A stretch of 64,000 nucleotides of DNA from Herbaspirillum sp. Sphag64. Its GTDB lineage: Bacteria; Pseudomonadota; Gammaproteobacteria; Burkholderiales; Burkholderiaceae_D. The translations under genes were made by a program, and so were the position numbers. The notes below the pieces were generated by a model. It was not told where the DNA came from. It worked only from the letters and a program-made list of their open reading frames with translations, and searched no databases. Shown here one piece after another: positions 55,173 to 64,000 of the stretch. How positions within the stretch are numbered: the first letter of the stretch is position 1; every line of letters begins with the position of its first letter. The stretch spans positions 62,001 through 126,000 of the forward strand of contig NZ_JACHYE010000011.1 in the NCBI RefSeq assembly GCF_014192645.1, in the 5' to 3' direction.

Positions 55173-56690
55173 TCACAGCTTGATGCAGATATTGGTGATC
55201 TCGGAATAGAAGTCCAGCGAGTAACGCCCGCCTTCACGTCCCAGACCAGATTGTTTAACGCCACCAAAGGGGGTACGCAGATCACGCAGGTACCAGGTGT
55301 TGACCCACACCAGACCTGCTTCGATCTGTGGTGCCACGCGGTGTGCACGCTTGAGGTCGGAAGTCCAGACTGCGCAGGCCAGACCGTAGTCGCTGTCGTT
55401 GATGCGGGCAATCACTTCTTCTTCGCGATCGAACGGAGCGATGTGGCATACCGGGCCAAAGATTTCTTCGGTCACGCAGCGCGCATTGTCGGGCAAACCA
55501 GTCCAGATGGTCGGTTGTACATAGGCACCCTGATCACGCGCATCACCGAATACCGGGACGCTACCACCGGCCACGACGGTGGCGCCTTCTTCGACTGCCA
55601 GACGGTAGTAGGACAAGACCTTGTCACGATGGCCGTGGGAAATCAGCGGACCCATGTCAACATTGGCTTCGTGGGGGTAGCCGATTTTCAGGGCGGCGGT
55701 CTTTTCCTTCATGGCGGCAACGAAGCGATCAAAAATCGGACGTTCAACATAGACGCGCTCGGAGCATAGGCACACCTGACCGGAGTTGGTGAACGAGGAG
55801 CGCATTACGCCTGCCACGGCGGCATCAAAGTCGGCGTCGGCAAAGACCACGGCAGCATTCTTGCCACCCAGTTCGAACGAGATTTCCTTCATGCCATCGG
55901 CGACTGCCTTCATGATGGTGCTGCCGGTTTTGGATTCCCCGGTGAAGGTGACGGCATCGATACCAGGATGGCGGGTCAGGAATTCGCCGGCAGAGTTACC
56001 GCCGAAGCCGTGGATCAGATTGAACACGCCCTGCGGCAAGCCGGCATCGCGCATGACTTCGGCCAGCAAGGTCGCGGAGGAGGGGGATTCTTCCGAGGGC
56101 TTGGCTACCACGGTATTGCCACAGGCCAGTGCCGGTGCGACTTTCCAGGTGAACAGCAGCAACGGCAGATTCCACGGCGAGATGATGCCGATCACGCCCA
56201 GTGGTTTGCGTACGGTGTAGTTAAGGGCGCCAGCGCCATCGGCGCTTTCGCTCTGGAACAGGTCAGTGTTGGCAGTCTTGGCGAGGTCAGCGAAGCTGCG
56301 GAAATTGGCGATGCCACGTGCTATGTCCAGGGTACGTGCCTGATGGACCGGGCGACCTGTGTCGGCTACTTCGGCGGCGACGAATTCTTCAAAACGCGCT
56401 TCAATTCCATCAGCAATCTTGTGCAGCATGGCGCTTCGTTCAGAGACCGTCATCCTTCCCCATGGGCCTTTTAACGCGGCTTGTGCGGCGCTGACTGCGG
56501 CATCGACGGTGGCAGCATCAGCTTCATGGACGTCGGCAATCAGGCTGCCGTCAACCGGTGAGGTATTGCGAAAGGTTTTGCTGCTCGCGACGAATTGGCC
56601 ATCAATGAAATGATGAAGTTGGCGTCTCGTTGTCGTTGTTGATGATGCTGATGCTAGTGCTGCAGATGTTGCTGCGGATTGTGAACTCAC
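55173..56690 (-). CDS. nbaE: 2-Aminomuconate-6-semialdehyde dehydrogenase
   Basis: Oxidises 2-aminomuconate-6-semialdehyde to 2-aminomuconate with NAD+. It is a typical aldehyde dehydrogenase: GVIGIISPWNLPLLLFTWK, the catalytic Glu in SFELGGKNAAVVFAD, catalytic Cys in SGQVCLCSERVYV and EIFGPVCHIAPFD. The best start is a GTG at 56690 with GGGAG upstream, giving 505 residues; the open frame extends to 56804 but would cross the promoter region. It is the first gene of the operon. Confidence 0.92.
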   Translation of the reverse strand: MSSQSAATSAALASASSTTTTRRQLHHFIDGQFVASSKTFRNTSPVDGSLIADVHEADAATVDAAVSAAQAALKGPWGRMTVSERSAMLHKIADGIEARFEEFVAAEVADTGRPVHQARTLDIARGIANFRSFADLAKTANTDLFQSESADGAGALNYTVRKPLGVIGIISPWNLPLLLFTWKVAPALACGNTVVAKPSEESPSSATLLAEVMRDAGLPQGVFNLIHGFGGNSAGEFLTRHPGIDAVTFTGESKTGSTIMKAVADGMKEISFELGGKNAAVVFADADFDAAVAGVMRSSFTNSGQVCLCSERVYVERPIFDRFVAAMKEKTAALKIGYPHEANVDMGPLISHGHRDKVLSYYRLAVEEGATVVAGGSVPVFGDARDQGAYVQPTIWTGLPDNARCVTEEIFGPVCHIAPFDREEEVIARINDSDYGLACAVWTSDLKRAHRVAPQIEAGLVWVNTWYLRDLRTPFGGVKQSGLGREGGRYSLDFYSEITNICIKL

Positions 56691-56919
56691 GAACAGATCT
56701 CCCGATATTGAGCGTTCAGATCTGGCGAGTGCAGCACCTCGGTGCCGCAGTCCTACTGCTACAAAGGAAGCCGTTTTTTTATGATGAATATAACGGCATG
56801 CCAACCAGCCAGATCAACTTTTGTCTGGCTAGTATAGGGAGAGCCCGATATCAAACATAATGAAAAATAGGGACTTCAGTATTCCCGAAATTGATGGCTG
56901 AATGGTGCGTTGCGTTACC
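56691..56919. promoter_or_regulatory. nba operon promoter region with inverted repeat
   Basis: On the minus strand a possible -35 box TTGATC (56812-56817) and -10 box TTATAT (56788-56793) are 18 bp apart. A perfect inverted repeat agccaga/tctggct (56807-56813 and 56824-56830, 10-bp centre) overlaps the -35 box and is a candidate site for the LysR regulator encoded next to it. Confidence 0.5.
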
Positions 56920-57882
56920 TCAATAAGTCGCTGCGGTTTCTTTCAGGCAGTTGATGAAAGCTTGTGCCGCCGGCGTTGGCGCACGGTCACTACGGATCGA
57001 ATAGCCGATATCGCCAAACTCGCCGAGGTCGCCTAATTCCAGAATGGCAAGCAATCCGAGTTGCGAGAAATGTTGCGCCACGGCACGTGGCATCAGGGAA
57101 ATCGATGGTGAGTCGTGCATGAGTCCGATATTGGTCAGTAGCGATAGCGATTCGACAATATTGGTCGGAATACTCAGGCCAGCATCACGGAACAGGTGTT
57201 CAGCAGTCAGGCGGGCAGGAGAAATTTGTAGCGGGAAAATCCACGGCCAGTCGAGCAGGTCGGTCAGGCGGATATCGCGTTGTTTTGCCAGCGGGTGGGC
57301 GACGCCAGTCACAGCACACAGTGCCTCGCTATAGAGCATGGTGTGCTCGAATGCATACATGCGCGCCAGCGGCAGATCGCGCTCGGGCAGGCGACCGACT
57401 ACCAGATCAAGCTCACCGGTGGCCAACGCTGGAAACAATTGGTCGGTCGGGCCATCGCGTACCGTTACCAGCACGCCCGGACGTTGCTGCTTGAGGCGGG
57501 TGATCGCCTGTGGCAGTAGACGCGCCGAGGCCGAGATGACTGTACCGATAATCACATGACCGCTGTCGCCGGTGCGGAAAGTGTTGAGTTCGTCGGTCAG
57601 ATAGCGCAGTTCGGCAATCACGGTCTTGACCCTGGTGCCGAGTAGTGTGCCGTAGCAGGTCGGTGTGACGCCACGGTTGCTGCGTTCAAACAGCGGTACA
57701 TCGAGGTCGGCCTCGAGTTCCTGGATCGCCTTGGTGACCGCCGGTTGAGTGAGGTTGAGTTCACGGGCAGCACGGGCGATGGAGGAAGAACTCAGCACGC
57801 GTTCAAAAATGAGCAGCGGCTTGAGCTTGAGTCGGCGCAGCATCACATCGGTGAGCGGGATGTTGGCGCGTTTGTCGGACAT
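56920..57882 (-). CDS. nbaR: LysR-family regulator of the nba operon
   Basis: A 320-residue LysR-type regulator. The helix-turn-helix is at about residues 18-75 (LLIFERVLSSSSIARAAREL, then LTQPAVTKAIQELEADLDVP). The effector domain follows (HVIIGTVISASARLLPQAIT), of the GbpR/PcaQ-like subgroup. The start at 57882 has GGGAG 6 bp upstream. It is encoded on the same strand just upstream of nbaE, not at the far end of the operon as in KU-7. The inducer is probably a pathway compound such as 3-hydroxyanthranilate or kynurenine; this is inferred from position. Confidence 0.88.
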   Translation of the reverse strand: MSDKRANIPLTDVMLRRLKLKPLLIFERVLSSSSIARAARELNLTQPAVTKAIQELEADLDVPLFERSNRGVTPTCYGTLLGTRVKTVIAELRYLTDELNTFRTGDSGHVIIGTVISASARLLPQAITRLKQQRPGVLVTVRDGPTDQLFPALATGELDLVVGRLPERDLPLARMYAFEHTMLYSEALCAVTGVAHPLAKQRDIRLTDLLDWPWIFPLQISPARLTAEHLFRDAGLSIPTNIVESLSLLTNIGLMHDSPSISLMPRAVAQHFSQLGLLAILELGDLGEFGDIGYSIRSDRAPTPAAQAFINCLKETAATY

Positions 57883-58164
57883 GGTTGTCTCCCTGCCGGT
57901 GGCCTGTTGCGCTCCGGACAGTTTTTATCTTGTTGATTAGCGAGCGGTTTCGGCATTCACGCAAGGTTTGTGCCGACCCGCAGCAGATTCTTCGTTCTGT
58001 CAGCGGGATGCTGGTTTATTCGTTGCTTTATTTCTTTATTTCTTTATTTCTTTATTGCCAGTCTGCCAAGTCACTGGTGTTTTGTGAACTACAGCTTCTG
58101 CTAAAGCGGCACAGTGTACTGTATCTGCTGGCGTGCTCGCCAGTACCGGCAAAATGCCAGGGCG
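57883..58164. repeat. nbaR upstream region with octamer tandem repeat
   Basis: No gene. At 58026-58056 the unit ctttattt occurs three times plus seven bases. It lies about 144 bp upstream of nbaR, where its promoter is expected, so length changes could alter nbaR transcription. The rest is unremarkable. Confidence 0.75.
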
Positions 58165-58201
58165 AAAAAAATCCGGCCAGGGATCGGGGATCCGGCCGGA
58201 T
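58165..58201 (-). terminator. rho gene terminator
   Basis: Stem atccggcc/ggccggat with a 15-nt loop. On the minus strand it is followed by seven T. It starts 47 bp after the rho stop. Confidence 0.85.
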
Positions 58202-58248
58202 GTTTCTTTTGCTTGTGCGGGAGTTGACGACAACCCGACAACCACAAC

Positions 58249-59511
58249 TTAGCTGCCGCGACGCATCATGTCGAAGAACTCAGCGTTGTTCTTGGTGGAT
58301 TTCATCTTGTCGAGGATGAATTCCATCGCTTCGATTTCGTCCATGTCGTACATCAGCTTGCGCAATACCCAGATCTTTTGCAGTTGGTCTGGCTTGATCA
58401 GCAGTTCTTCGCGACGGGTACCTGACTTGCTCAGGTTGATCGCCGGGTAGACACGCTTTTCGGCCAGACGGCGTTCCAGATGTACTTCCATGTTGCCGGT
58501 ACCTTTGAATTCTTCAAAGATCACGTCATCCATACGGCTGCCGGTTTCGATCAGGGCTGTCGCGATGATGGTCAGCGAGCCGCCTTCTTCGACGTTACGG
58601 GCCGCACCGAAGAAGCGCTTCGGACGTTGCAGTGCGTTGGCATCGACACCACCGGTCAGGACCTTGCCGGAGGCAGGAATCACGGTGTTGTAGGCGCGTG
58701 CCAGACGGGTGATCGAGTCCAGCAGAATGACCACATCCTTCTTCATTTCGACCAGACGCTTGGCCTTTTCCAGCACCATTTCTGCGACTTGCACGTGACG
58801 CGTTGCCGGTTCGTCGAAGGTCGAGGCGACCACTTCGCCGCGCACCGAGCGTTGCATTTCGGTCACTTCTTCCGGACGTTCATCGATCAGCAGCACGATC
58901 ATCACGGCTTCCGGATGATTGGTGGTGATGGCGTGCGCAATGTGTTGCAGCATCACCGACTTGCCCGACTTGGGTGACGCCACCAGCAAGCCGCGTTGGC
59001 CTTTGCCGATAGGGGCGATCAGATCGATGATACGGCCGGTAATGTTTTCCTCGCCGCGCATGTCCCGTTCGAGCTGCAGCAGCTTGTTGGGGTGCAGTGG
59101 CGTGAGGTTTTCAAACAGGATACGGTGCTTGGAGGCTTCCGGCGCTTCGCCGTTGACCTTGTCGACCTTGACCAGCGCAAAGTAGCGCTCGCCGTCTTTC
59201 GGGGTACGCACTTCGCCTTCGATCGAGTCGCCAGTGTGCAGATTGAAGCGACGGATTTGCGAAGGCGAAATATAGATGTCGTCAGTCGACGCCATATAGC
59301 TGGCGTCCGGCGAGCGCAGAAAGCCGAAGCCGTCAGGCAGCACTTCCAGAGCGCCATCGCCAAAAATCTGTTCTCCTGATTTCGCCCGCTTCTTGAGGAT
59401 GGCGAACATCAGTTCTTGTTTGCGCAGGCGCGCTGCGTTATCGATGTCTAGGCTGATTGCCATTTCAAGCAATGCGGAGACGTGTAACGCCTTTAATTCT
59501 GATAAATGCAT
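58249..59511 (-). CDS. rho: Transcription termination factor Rho
   Basis: A hexameric RNA-DNA helicase that ends untranslated transcripts. The 420-residue protein has the RNA-binding cold-shock-like domain ([19 protein letters not shown]) and, from about 150, the RecA-type ATPase: Walker A in [12 protein letters not shown], Walker B with [10 protein letters not shown], the Q-loop/R-loop region and [20 protein letters not shown]. Length and order match other betaproteobacterial Rho proteins. trxA lies upstream on the same strand, as in many proteobacteria. Confidence 0.97.
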   Translation of the reverse strand: MHLSELKALHVSALLEMAISLDIDNAARLRKQELMFAILKKRAKSGEQIFGDGALEVLPDGFGFLRSPDASYMASTDDIYISPSQIRRFNLHTGDSIEGEVRTPKDGERYFALVKVDKVNGEAPEASKHRILFENLTPLHPNKLLQLERDMRGEENITGRIIDLIAPIGKGQRGLLVASPKSGKSVMLQHIAHAITTNHPEAVMIVLLIDERPEEVTEMQRSVRGEVVASTFDEPATRHVQVAEMVLEKAKRLVEMKKDVVILLDSITRLARAYNTVIPASGKVLTGGVDANALQRPKRFFGAARNVEEGGSLTIIATALIETGSRMDDVIFEEFKGTGNMEVHLERRLAEKRVYPAINLSKSGTRREELLIKPDQLQKIWVLRKLMYDMDEIEAMEFILDKMKSTKNNAEFFDMMRRGS

Positions 59512-59655
59512 ATGGTTGTCCCGGGATGGGAATAGTCAGGGTGGGGGAGGGAATTACGTGGTGTGTTAAAAACGAAAGAGCCAGTGTGATTGTTATATTT
59601 GCTGGTGCAGACCTAGCAAGGCACCGATCATACCAAAACCTGAACCAACTTTGCA

Positions 59656-59685
59656 GGAAAAGACGGCGTTACGGGCGTAACGCCG
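59656..59685 (-). terminator. Hairpin downstream of trxA
   Basis: A perfect 9-bp stem cggcgttac/gtaacgccg with a 4-nt loop. On the minus strand it is followed by tcttttcc. It may terminate or reduce readthrough from trxA into rho. Confidence 0.6.
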
Positions 59686-59699
59686 CCTAGTCACGTCAA

Positions 59700-60026
59700 T
59701 CAGATATTGCTGTCAATAAACGAAGTCAGCTGGCTCTTGGCCACGGAGCCGACTTTTTGCGCTGCAGCAACACCATTCTTGAACAGAATCAGGGTTGGAA
59801 TGCCGCGGATGCCGAACTTGGATGGAATAGCCTGGTTGCTGTCGACATCGAGTTTGACGACTTGCAGCTTGCCATCATATTCCTTGGCGATTTCTTCCAG
59901 AATTGGTGCAATGGCCTTGCAGGGACCGCACCATTCGGCCCAGAAGTCCACCAGGACAGGCTTGTCGGATTTCAAAACGTCGGCTTCAAAAGAGGCGTCA
60001 GAGATATGCTTGATGTTTTCGCTCAT
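59700..60026 (-). CDS. trxA: Thioredoxin 1
   Basis: A 108-residue cytosolic dithiol oxidoreductase. The active site WCGPCK is in [18 protein letters not shown], and the cis-proline loop is RGIPTLILF. The ATG at 60026 (MSENIKHIS) is chosen; it has GAGG 7 bp upstream, while the TTG at 60032 does not need to be used. It lies upstream of rho on the same strand. Confidence 0.96.
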   Translation of the reverse strand: MSENIKHISDASFEADVLKSDKPVLVDFWAEWCGPCKAIAPILEEIAKEYDGKLQVVKLDVDSNQAIPSKFGIRGIPTLILFKNGVAAAQKVGSVAKSQLTSFIDSNI

Positions 60027-60430
60027 GGTCAATCCTCGGTATGAGGGGATATAAGAAGTAAGGGTTCAATTAGCGCCGGAGGAACATACCACTTGCCTGG
60101 CGGTTGCCATCAACGCTCGTTCAAAGTGCATTAGTGCTGAATGCAGATGGAGTCGTTGCGCCTTGATTCAAGTTATTTTGAAGTGCGGCAGCGGGTGATC
60201 GGCTGAATACGGGGCCAATCATAACCGATTTTCAGAAAAAGTGGGGGTGCACTGCGGTATCCGTTAACCGGCCCGCCGGCGTGGCCTGGCGGGCGATGCG
60301 GGATTGCCACAAATGCACTGTGCTCTCGCATACAATGCCCCGTGGCATGCTCGATGATAGTTTTTGGCAATGCCTGCGATTGATATTTATTTGTCATTTT
60401 CCTTCTATTTCACTTCGATTTCTTGTGCCC
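60027..60430. promoter_or_regulatory. Divergent region between trxA and addB
   Basis: 404 bp. It holds a G+C-rich inverted repeat (cccgcc/ggcggg, 60270-60293). An extended -10 like box TACAAT at 60331-60336 could start the addB transcript. No coding signal is seen on either strand apart from an upstream extension of the addB frame. Confidence 0.35.
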
Positions 60431-63199
60431 ATGCTGCATTCCCCCTTGTTGATCAATCCTTCTGCTGATTTCTGGCGTCATGCTGCTGAGGCCTTGTTAG
60501 AGCCGGATCAGGTGTTAGGACAACGCATGCAGGCAGGGAGTCGCGATTTTTCAGGAGTGCAGGTGGTGGTGCCGGCGTTTTCGCATGCAATCCATTGGCG
60601 TGCCGGACTGACGCAGGCGCTGGCAGCGCGCAGCGCTCCGGCAGCAACATCCTTCATCGCGCCGCGCATCAACACGCTGGCTGGCTGGCTGGCCCTGCAG
60701 ACACCGCAGCCGGTGCTTGATGACAGCCAGCGCATCATGCTGCTGTATGCCCAGTTGCGCCAGCATGGCTGGCTCAAGAAAATGTTTTCGGCACGTCGCA
60801 ATACCGATTTGTTGCCACTGGCGCAAACCTTATTGTCACTTTCCGATGAATTGACCCAGGCGTTGCTGCCGGCCATGCAGCTTGCGCCAGATGATGCTGA
60901 TGCGCGCTGGCAGGCAGCGCTGAAGCAGTTGACTCCCGCTGCACGCAGCATCCTGTCGGATGAGGCGCAACTGGTCTGGTCGATCTGGAAAAGTCAGCTC
61001 GATGACGACGACAAGCATGTGCGGCGCTTTGCCCGCCTGTTGGCACTGGCGCAGCCGACTGCGGGTGCGCCTGCACTGGCACCGTTGATTTGGTTGAGTC
61101 CGGTTGCCGCTGAGCCGATGGAGCAGGCGTTTTTGGATGTCTATGCCCGACATGCCGAGGTACAACCGGTCCTACTCGACTGGCGCGGTCCGGATGTACC
61201 GCTGCTGTATCAGACGGCGTGGCCGGAATTGTGCGATAGCGCCTTGCCGCCGCCATCCGATGATCTGTTTGCCTCCAGTATGGACGTGCCGACCTTGGCT
61301 TTGTGTCCAGCGGTGAGTCTCGAAGATGGCGCCGTACAAAGCGCGCAGATCGTACTGGCGTGGCTGGCGCAAGGCAAGCAAGATATCGCTGTGGTAGCGC
61401 AGGATCGAGTCAGCGCCCGTCGTCTGCGTGCGTTGCTCGAACGTGCGCAGGTGGCGGTGGCCGATGAAACCGGCTGGAAGCTTTCAACCACGCGTGCAGC
61501 GGCCGCATTGGCTGCGTGGTGCGAGGTCGTGACTTCACGTGGCGAAACCAGAGCCTTGCTGGATCTGCTCAAGTCACCGTTCCTGTTTGCCAGCATGGAA
61601 GACAAGGCAGCCGTCGTGATGCAGATTGAATGGCAATTGCGGCGCAATAACATTGTCGGTGAGTGGCGCAGTATTTTGACGGCCTTTGACGAGACTTCAT
61701 CAGCCTCAGATTGTCTGCAGGCGATTGCCCGGCAGGCGGCCGTGTTTGAGGGGCGTAAGAGCTTGCGCGGCTGGCGTATCTGCGCGCGGCAATTGCTGGA
61801 TGCGCTGGATATGCGCGTTGCGTTGCAGGACGATACTGCTGGCCAGCAAGTGCTTGAAATGCTGGAGACGCTGGGGGCGGAGCAGGGTGAGCAAGGCGGC
61901 AACGGTGATCAGGACAAGGAAAGCGGCGACCTGTTCACATTTTCTGAGTGGCGTGCCTTGCTCAATCTGCAACTCGACACGGTCACGTTCATGCCGCCGA
62001 TCAGTGATCGGCGCGTTGTCATGTTGCCACTCAACGGTGCCCGGTTGCGGCATTTTGATGCAGTGCTGGTCCTTGGTGCCGATGCGCAACATTTGCCTTC
62101 GCAACCACAGGAAACCCTGTTCTTTTCCAATGCTGTACGGCACGAGCTCGGCTTGCCGACGCGGCAGAGTCGCCAGCGTCAACAGTTGCGAGATCTGGCG
62201 GAACTGTTGTGTAGCAATCAAGAGGTGGTGCTGAGTTGGCAGACGCATGTGGACGGCGAACCCAATCCCGTCAGCCCCTGGCTGGAGCGTTTGCAACTCT
62301 GTCTTGCACGCGCTGGTATGTCACCGCTGCGCACATGGCGCTTGCCGCTGCCTGAGCAGCAGCTCAGCGGCATGTTACCCAGCATGCCAACCCCGACTGC
62401 CCCCAGCCTGTTACCGACCCGTCTGTCGGCGAGTGGCTATAACAGCCTGGTGGCGTGTCCGTATCAGTTTTTTGCATTACGCATGTTGCGCGTGAGCGTG
62501 CTCGATGAATTGTCCGATATGCCCGAGAAACGTGACTACGGTGGCTGGCTGCACGAGATCTTGATGACCTATCACGACACGGTACGTGATCAACGAACTC
62601 CGCTGACAGAACGTGATGCCTTGCTGGCAAAGATTTCGGCACAGGTATTTGATGCCGCCATTGATCAGCATCCGGTGGCGCTTGGTTATGCCGCGCGCTG
62701 GTACAAGGTCATGCCTGCCTATTTGCGTTGGGCCAATGAGCGAGAAGCGCAGGGTTGGTATTTTGTCCTCGGTGAAGAAGCGTTGCAGCACAAGCTTGAC
62801 TGGCCGGGTGGTGAGATCGAGCTGCACGGACGACTAGACCGTATCGATGAGCATACCGAGGGTGATCAAGTTGAACGTGTCGTACTCGATTACAAGACGC
62901 GTACGCTGCCATCGCTAGTAACCAAGCTCAAGGATGCGGAAGATCATCAGTTGCCGTTTTATGGCTTGCTTTCCGGCCAGCGTTTGCAGGGCGCGCACTA
63001 TGTTGCCCTGGAAACCTATAAGGATCAGACAGGCGATGTTGCAGCGCCTGATTTTGAGCAACGGCAGCAGGATTTGCAGCAACAGATTGTGCATGTATTC
63101 CGTTCAGTCCAGGAGGGTGCAGCACTACCGGCCAATGGCGTCGAATCGGTCTGCCAGTATTGTGAAGTACGCGGTCTGTGCCGCAAGGGAGCATGGTAA
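60431..63199 (+). CDS. addB: AddB-like nuclease subunit (PD-(D/E)XK, Fe-S)
   Basis: A 922-residue subunit of an AddAB-type double-strand-break repair exonuclease (RecBCD equivalent). The N-terminal two thirds are a degenerate helicase fold. The C-terminal nuclease domain has [30 protein letters not shown] and the catalytic [12 protein letters not shown] with [12 protein letters not shown]. The cysteine in VACPYQ together with C-x2-C-x5-C at the C-terminus ([14 protein letters not shown]) fits the iron-sulphur staple of AddB nucleases. The start at 60431 ([10 protein letters not shown]) is preferred; the frame is open to 60281. The stop overlaps the next gene (TAATG). Confidence 0.88.
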   Translation: MLHSPLLINPSADFWRHAAEALLEPDQVLGQRMQAGSRDFSGVQVVVPAFSHAIHWRAGLTQALAARSAPAATSFIAPRINTLAGWLALQTPQPVLDDSQRIMLLYAQLRQHGWLKKMFSARRNTDLLPLAQTLLSLSDELTQALLPAMQLAPDDADARWQAALKQLTPAARSILSDEAQLVWSIWKSQLDDDDKHVRRFARLLALAQPTAGAPALAPLIWLSPVAAEPMEQAFLDVYARHAEVQPVLLDWRGPDVPLLYQTAWPELCDSALPPPSDDLFASSMDVPTLALCPAVSLEDGAVQSAQIVLAWLAQGKQDIAVVAQDRVSARRLRALLERAQVAVADETGWKLSTTRAAAALAAWCEVVTSRGETRALLDLLKSPFLFASMEDKAAVVMQIEWQLRRNNIVGEWRSILTAFDETSSASDCLQAIARQAAVFEGRKSLRGWRICARQLLDALDMRVALQDDTAGQQVLEMLETLGAEQGEQGGNGDQDKESGDLFTFSEWRALLNLQLDTVTFMPPISDRRVVMLPLNGARLRHFDAVLVLGADAQHLPSQPQETLFFSNAVRHELGLPTRQSRQRQQLRDLAELLCSNQEVVLSWQTHVDGEPNPVSPWLERLQLCLARAGMSPLRTWRLPLPEQQLSGMLPSMPTPTAPSLLPTRLSASGYNSLVACPYQFFALRMLRVSVLDELSDMPEKRDYGGWLHEILMTYHDTVRDQRTPLTERDALLAKISAQVFDAAIDQHPVALGYAARWYKVMPAYLRWANEREAQGWYFVLGEEALQHKLDWPGGEIELHGRLDRIDEHTEGDQVERVVLDYKTRTLPSLVTKLKDAEDHQLPFYGLLSGQRLQGAHYVALETYKDQTGDVAAPDFEQRQQDLQQQIVHVFRSVQEGAALPANGVESVCQYCEVRGLCRKGAW

Positions 63200-64000
63200 T
63201 GACGGTCGATATTTCTGCCTACGAAATTAACGCACAACCGGCGCCGGCAGAAGCGTTTACGGCTGCCGCCTGCGATCCGCGTTACTCAGTCGTGGTTGAG
63301 GCATGTGCCGGCAGCGGTAAAACCTGGCTGCTGGTCGCGCGGATGTTGCGGCTCTTGCTGGCTGGCGCCAAGCCGGCTGAACTACTGGCCATCACCTTTA
63401 CCCGCAAGGCTGCGCAGGAAATGCGCGAGCGGCTCATGGAGCTGCTGCACGAGTTGACGCTGGCGCCTGCTGAACAGGCGCGCCAGCTGCTGCGTGAGCG
63501 TGGTGTGTCAGAGAGTGAGCTGGCGCGTGTGATGCCCCTGGCGCGGTCACTGTATGAACAGATTCTGTCAGGTCAACAAAGCCTGTCGATCGATACCTTC
63601 CACAGCTGGTTTGCCCGACTGTTGCAACTGGCACCGCTGGCGTCCGGAGTTCCGCACGGCTATACGCTGACCGACAAGAACGGTGAGTTGATGAATGAGG
63701 CGTATCGCCGCTTCATGCAGGCAATACAAAAGCCAGCTCAGCGCGAACAGAAGGATGCCTTGCTGGCGCTGTATGAGCTGGCTGGGGATAGTGGCGCCAA
63801 GCGCTTGCTGGATGCATTTCTCGACAAGCGCGCCGAATGGTGGGCTGCGACCATGCCACCGCTATCATCCGATGATGCACCGCTACGGTGGTTGCAGGAT
63901 TTGTGTGGCAACGATGCATTGCAGGATGCGCGGCTACAGGTCTGGCAGGACGACACGCTCAAGGCGCGTTTGCTGGAGGTGGCTGCGATATTGGGTAAAG
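63199..64000 (+). CDS. addA: AddA-like UvrD-type helicase-nuclease, N-terminal part
   Basis: The gene runs off the window after 267 codons. It starts in a one-base overlap with the addB stop (TAATG), so the two subunits are translationally coupled. The Walker A motif is in [19 protein letters not shown] (residues about 32-50). [19 protein letters not shown] is helicase motif Ia and [14 protein letters not shown] is the motif typical of RecB/AddA proteins. The C-terminal nuclease domain, if present, lies beyond the window. Confidence 0.9.
   Translation, partial: MTVDISAYEINAQPAPAEAFTAAACDPRYSVVVEACAGSGKTWLLVARMLRLLLAGAKPAELLAITFTRKAAQEMRERLMELLHELTLAPAEQARQLLRERGVSESELARVMPLARSLYEQILSGQQSLSIDTFHSWFARLLQLAPLASGVPHGYTLTDKNGELMNEAYRRFMQAIQKPAQREQKDALLALYELAGDSGAKRLLDAFLDKRAEWWAATMPPLSSDDAPLRWLQDLCGNDALQDARLQVWQDDTLKARLLEVAAILGK

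Noticed and set aside
56691-56804. 38-codon N-terminal extension of nbaE
   Set aside because: It would cover the likely promoter and operator. The GTG at 56690 gives the normal aldehyde dehydrogenase length.

Overview
The window looks like chromosomal DNA of a betaproteobacterium of the order Burkholderiales, most likely family Oxalobacteraceae. This is inferred from the housekeeping genes (mutL-miaA, queG/tsaE/amiC, tsaD, plsY, rho-trxA, an AddAB-type exonuclease), the many PAS/GGDEF/EAL and methyl-accepting proteins, and the nba-type catabolic operon. No rRNA operon or CRISPR array was seen.

Region 1 (1-7161) is an accessory block abutting an elongator tRNA-Met gene (7085-7161, minus strand). 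Reading away from the tRNA 3' end there are: a terminator; four integrase arm-type motifs; a truncated tyrosine integrase; three small unknown ORFs coupled to an AlpA-type regulator; a 13-bp copy of tRNA sequence at 4851-4863; a terminator hairpin; an HNH-nuclease remnant; a small unknown gene (3414-3785) with a structured leader; a MmyB-type regulator divergent from two short-chain dehydrogenases; and a second copy of the terminator sequence at 453-486. This looks like decayed islands stacked on one tRNA site. Bases 1-695 hold no gene I can support.

Region 2 (7.2-23.4 kb) is core genome with insertions: a LysR/MFS efflux pair, miaA and mutL, then about 8 kb of signalling genes (an MCP broken by an in-frame TAG, a PAS-GAF-GGDEF-EAL protein, dedA, an intact MCP), then amiC-tsaE and divergent queG. 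The signalling block separates genes that often form one operon (tsaE-amiC-mutL-miaA).

Region 3 (23.4-42 kb): an AEC transporter in an operon with a DctS/DctR-like two-component system, divergent from a lone DctP-type TRAP binding protein; ogt-xerD, ybaK, plsY; a paralogue of the unknown gene 3414-3785 with the same promoter and leader; a large imperfect inverted repeat; tsaD, ybiB, a small regulator, a MHYT-like GGDEF-EAL protein, a MATE pump, an ArnT-like glycosyltransferase and rpmE2.

Region 4 (42-58 kb) is the metabolic centre: two convergent units. On the plus strand are kynureninase, a porin, a secreted LVIVD beta-propeller protein and a periplasmic cytochrome c. On the minus strand, under a LysR regulator, are nbaE-X-H-J-I-G-F-C-D followed by an amino-acid permease. 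Together they encode conversion of (3-hydroxy)kynurenine through 3-hydroxyanthranilate and 2-aminomuconate to pyruvate and acetyl-CoA. No nitrobenzoate reductase is present, so tryptophan/kynurenine or 3-hydroxyanthranilate is the likelier substrate. Octamer tandem repeats lie in two spacers of this region, and two intrinsic terminators precede the cytochrome c gene.

Region 5 (58-64 kb) is core: rho, trxA and the start of an addB-addA pair, with addA cut by the window edge.
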